A stretch of 53,174 nt of DNA from the NCBI GenBank assembly GCA_021373255.1, contig JAJFTD010000019.1, positions 1 to 53,174 on the forward strand, read 5' to 3'. Under the pieces are notes generated by a model. That model ran no database searches. It had not been told where the DNA came from and saw only the letters and a list, made by a program, of their open reading frames with translations. Both the position numbers and the translations under genes were made by a program. Shown piece by piece: positions 50,421 through 53,174 of this stretch. The DNA comes from a bacterium (GTDB taxonomy: Bacteria > Armatimonadota > UBA5829). Numbering within the stretch: position 1 is the stretch's first letter; the number at the start of each line of letters is the position of its first letter.

Positions 50421-52412
50421 TCAGCCCAATGTGGTTACGGAGATTGCACGAACAATCGGCACGGTCGAGGTTCCGCGAATCTCTGCACCCATTACACCGA
50501 GCACTGACACATAGCTGTTCCTGGTGGCTTTTCCGTAGACCCGAAGATACCGGGTGCTGCCGTCGTTTAGTGTGAAATAGGTTGTCATCGCACTTGTAAC
50601 TTTACCCCAAACAACGACATAAAGCCCAACCGTGGATAATCCATTTAGAGTAGAAGCGCAGCTTACACCCAACGGAGCAAGCATTGGGCCACCTGGAAAG
50701 CGGTTGATGGTGGTGCTGGCGATAGTCCTCTCACCATTGAGAGTGACCAATGAACCCAGCACATCTACCAACTCACCTGGACTCGCATTGCCTGTAATAC
50801 GAATGCCGGATGATCTATCCGGCTCCTCAGCGTAGAAATAGTCTCCCAACGCAGCCGTAACTACCTTACCGCGTAATGTAACTGATTCGCCATCCCCAGC
50901 AGCTTTTATGCTTCCCAGGCTGGGAGCCGACTTCGGTGAGCGTAGACCCATGTATGGAAAATCACGTATTACCGCGTTTAGCTGGGCGTCATCAAGAGTG
51001 TATGTCTTGCTGTCCGGGTTCTGTGAGAGGAAGTCCTGCTGGTCGGCATAACCGTACCTGGAGAAGTTGTATATCCAGTATATCGGCTGACCGCTGGAAC
51101 CAGTGATGTTTAGTCCCTCTAAATAGAACAAACCTGTCGGGATGGCTGAAATATTTGTGTCAGGAACCCTGTCATAGTCGTTCTCGCGACCTGGATTGAG
51201 AGCGCAATATGTCTCCCAATTGCAGTATGAATGCTTTGTATTACCGGACATTCGGAATACTGTGCCGGAAGAGTCCAGCATATCGAATCCCTCTGGAAAC
51301 ATAATCGGATCAGCAGAAAATGCGTCCAGATTGACTAACACCGAGTACATGTCCCAAGTAGAACAATATATTTTCCAGTCCTCGCTAAGTGTCGCTTGCT
51401 TTCCTTTCATATAATTTACTTGGAAAGTCTTGGTGTCTATCTGCCCGAGCGGATTAGTTACGAATGTCGGGAAAGAGCGGAGCCGGTATGTCATATCCGG
51501 GTCTGCAGTTGCGGTGACATTTCGGGCTGGTGTTGCCATGCTCACAGTATTCGGAGTGGTCGTTGCCCACTGCTTACCATCAGCGTCCAGCGACACCGCA
51601 ACATATATATCATGAGCAAAATTATCTGCAGTCTGCCCTACCAGGGTGCCATTCATACTGAATGTCATCACACACTTGCCAAGCAGAGGGCTGTATTTTA
51701 TATCGCCGGGAGCACCGTATAGCACCACAGGATGATCGGTCGGCGGCTGAGTCAGCCCGGCAGTGGTTCCCCAGTGAATGCCGTCATAGGATTCCGCCCG
51801 ACGGGTCAGGTTACCCGTACCCTGGCAATCATCAACATAATATATTACAAACTTCCCGTCTTTGTAGAACACCGTCGGTAGTCCGCAGCCGTAGTGCGAC
51901 TGGTGTTTGTTATAACCCTCGATTACCGGACGCGGGTCCGAGTTCGACGGGTACTTGTTCCAGTGAATACCGTCGGTAGATGTAGCCATAAAGATGCTAC
52001 CGTCAGGACCGTCGCTGTATTCACTTCCAGCCGGGGCTTCATAAAATATGTAGTATGTACCGCTGGGGAGCAAAATTACGCACGGGCTCCCAACGTGCAT
52101 CTTTTCCACGTCGTTCTCAGCCGGAGCAAGCACCTGCTGCGTATTGTAATAGTGAATGCCATCCGTGCTTTCCGCATAATAAACTCTATCATGAGGGGCG
52201 CCGCGAACCCACCACATCTTGTAAGCGCCGTTCACGCGCATTGTGTTCGCCCACCAATCATAGGTGTTATCATTGGGAGGCGGATTGATACCACTAATCG
52301 CAAACGGCCCCAGATAATAGCTCTTGCTGATGCTGTCAGCTATGGCAGCAGACATCACTGCCATACATAAACACACCACAATCAAAACAAAAGACAAGCT
52401 GCACATACGCAT
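50421..52412 (-). CDS. Large secreted propeller and OB-like protein, paralog B
   Basis: A 663-residue exported protein, closely similar to 42931-44952 along its full length. Seen: a signal peptide (residues 1-25), the same propeller blades (DGIHWNKYPSNSDPRPVIEGYN, ESYDGIHWGTTAG), the repeated WxxYCALNPGREND unit and two C-terminal OB-like domains (LRGKVVTAALGDYFYAEEPD, VVVWGKVTSAMTTYFTLNDG). GGTGA lies 6 bases before the ATG. It lies upstream of the two glycosidases on the same strand and may form one unit with them. The duplicate pair flanking two glycosidases and a sugar regulator points to a shared substrate. Confidence 0.72.
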   Translation of the reverse strand: MRMCSLSFVLIVVCLCMAVMSAAIADSISKSYYLGPFAISGINPPPNDNTYDWWANTMRVNGAYKMWWVRGAPHDRVYYAESTDGIHYYNTQQVLAPAENDVEKMHVGSPCVILLPSGTYYIFYEAPAGSEYSDGPDGSIFMATSTDGIHWNKYPSNSDPRPVIEGYNKHQSHYGCGLPTVFYKDGKFVIYYVDDCQGTGNLTRRAESYDGIHWGTTAGLTQPPTDHPVVLYGAPGDIKYSPLLGKCVMTFSMNGTLVGQTADNFAHDIYVAVSLDADGKQWATTTPNTVSMATPARNVTATADPDMTYRLRSFPTFVTNPLGQIDTKTFQVNYMKGKQATLSEDWKIYCSTWDMYSVLVNLDAFSADPIMFPEGFDMLDSSGTVFRMSGNTKHSYCNWETYCALNPGRENDYDRVPDTNISAIPTGLFYLEGLNITGSSGQPIYWIYNFSRYGYADQQDFLSQNPDSKTYTLDDAQLNAVIRDFPYMGLRSPKSAPSLGSIKAAGDGESVTLRGKVVTAALGDYFYAEEPDRSSGIRITGNASPGELVDVLGSLVTLNGERTIASTTINRFPGGPMLAPLGVSCASTLNGLSTVGLYVVVWGKVTSAMTTYFTLNDGSTRYLRVYGKATRNSYVSVLGVMGAEIRGTSTVPIVRAISVTTLG

Positions 52413-52469
52413 ATATTCACCATTTCACACTATGTAAGGTTGTATCTGGCGTTGTTTCAAGCATAATAA

Positions 52470-53174
52470 CTAGTGCACAGTCAATCTCAAATAATCGTAA
52501 TAGATTGTCTTGTCTACTTCGACACTCTTTTTCATCTTTTCAGGATCCATGCCCTTCACGTGACCATCCAGGAAGAGGTAGTTCACTACTGCCGCATTCT
52601 GGTGCACGCCCAATTTGGGCTGCTGTCCACCCAGCGTGCAGCACGACGGCCAGCCGAAGTCGTTATAAGCATATGCACTTGCATTAACAACACCTGGGTT
52701 CTCTATATCTTCACCCATGGCTCCGTGGAACTCTGTCAAGCTAACACATTTCGATCTCGAATAACGGATCTCACCTTCTGTCCAGGTGTCAGGATGCGAC
52801 GAAACTTTGCGTGTTGCCCATGTATTGTAGCAAACCGGATCGTTGTAGGAGTAACTCCGCGCGTGCGGGATGATGTTCCTGAGAACATATCTGTGCTTCG
52901 GACGAGCCTTGCCATCTGAAGGGCACTTAAGCACGCCTATTGACTTCACATACTTGAATATGGCAATATCCCACGTTACATTATTGGGATACTGCTCAGC
53001 GTTCAACTTAACAGCGGACGGCACAACTCTCGTTGCGCAGGGATATCTTCCTGCATTGTCGCCGACATACAAATCTATGGCGGTACCAATTTGCTTCAAA
53101 TTGCCCTGGCACGAAGCGAGCTTTCCCTGCTCTTTTGCCGCGCCAAATACAGGAAAGAGTATCGCCGCAAGAAT
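52470..53174 (-). CDS. H-X9-DG type pseudopilin (type II secretion-like), N-terminus outside window
   Basis: The C-terminal 234 residues of a prepilin-like protein, open at the right edge. Seen at the edge: ILAAILFPVFGAAKEQGK followed by LASCQGNLKQIGTAIDLYV, the end of the type IV pilin-like helix plus the conserved block of this family. Near the C-terminus comes HQNAAVVNYLFLDGHVKG, the H-X9-DG signature (His, nine residues, Asp-Gly). Known: genomes of Armatimonadota, Planctomycetes and Lentisphaerae carry many such genes; their roles are mostly unknown. The upstream Gly cleavage site lies outside the window. Confidence 0.9.
   Translation of the reverse strand: MLAAILFPVFGAAKEQGKLASCQGNLKQIGTAIDLYVGDNAGRYPCATRVVPSAVKLNAEQYPNNVTWDIAIFKYVKSIGVLKCPSDGKARPKHRYVLRNIIPHARSYSYNDPVCYNTWATRKVSSHPDTWTEGEIRYSRSKCVSLTEFHGAMGEDIENPGVVNASAYAYNDFGWPSCCTLGGQQPKLGVHQNAAVVNYLFLDGHVKGMDPEKMKKSVEVDKTIYYDYLRLTVH

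Noticed and set aside
1-53174. tRNA genes, rRNA, CRISPR arrays, insertion sequences, prophage
   Set aside because: No cloverleaf, repeat-spacer array, transposase or integrase was seen on either strand; the single holin-like gene sits in a housekeeping operon and is not evidence of a phage.

Overview
The window most likely comes from a member of the Armatimonadota, probably uncultured. This is an inference. The right edge carries an H-X9-DG type pseudopilin of the kind that is highly multiplied in Armatimonadota and PVC bacteria. A secretin and an outer-membrane barrel indicate a diderm cell. The leuA gene has a T-box leader, and rapZ is followed directly by yvcK/glmR, both habits of the Terrabacteria. 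Base composition looks moderate (about half GC), and many intergenic gaps hold recognisable sigma-70 type promoters and hairpins.

Layout. 1-2550 (minus): a Gfo/Idh/MocA oxidoreductase followed by a glycyl radical enzyme (GRE) that runs off the left edge. 3066-13128 (plus): a near-complete tad (Flp pilus) operon with its promoter, in the order prepilin peptidase, Flp pilin, TadE, TadG, CpaB, secretin, CpaE, CpaF, TadB, TadC; three hairpins lie after the pilin gene. 13139-19810: a mixed block with a radical SAM protein of the spore photoproduct lyase family, a degenerate PHP protein, a SecD-P1-like lipoprotein, a truncated glycosidase-like protein, two secreted proteins sharing a cysteine-rich domain, and two small coupled genes. 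19964-21569 (minus): a short-form 2-isopropylmalate synthase with promoter, T-box riboswitch, terminator, and a possible leucine-codon leader ORF. 21659-23960: psuG and a Met/His-rich outer-membrane barrel.

24100-30264 (plus) is a five-gene operon: GRE, FadR-type regulator, 2-hydroxyacid dehydrogenase, aldehyde dehydrogenase and FAH-family hydrolase. A palindrome matching the FadR-subfamily consensus sits at its transcription start. No GRE-activating enzyme is visible, so the radical must be installed by an enzyme encoded elsewhere. 30352-38777 is mostly housekeeping: a ferredoxin-like protein, a K+-independent proton pyrophosphatase with a consensus promoter, an O6-alkylguanine repair protein, a small membrane protein, rapZ-glmR, htpX and lemA. 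38878-41448 (minus) is a second acid-catabolism operon (2-hydroxyacid dehydrogenase, HpaI-type aldolase, FCD regulator) with promoter and palindromic operator.

41551-53174 is a carbohydrate region: a secreted SGNH hydrolase, two large paralogous secreted propeller/OB-like proteins, two clan-D (GH36-type) alpha-galactosidases, a GntR-LacI type regulator with an operator over its own promoter, and the pseudopilin. Together these suggest a plant- or microbe-polysaccharide degrader that funnels released sugars and sugar acids through the dehydrogenase, aldolase and GRE operons. That link is contextual and not shown by sequence alone.
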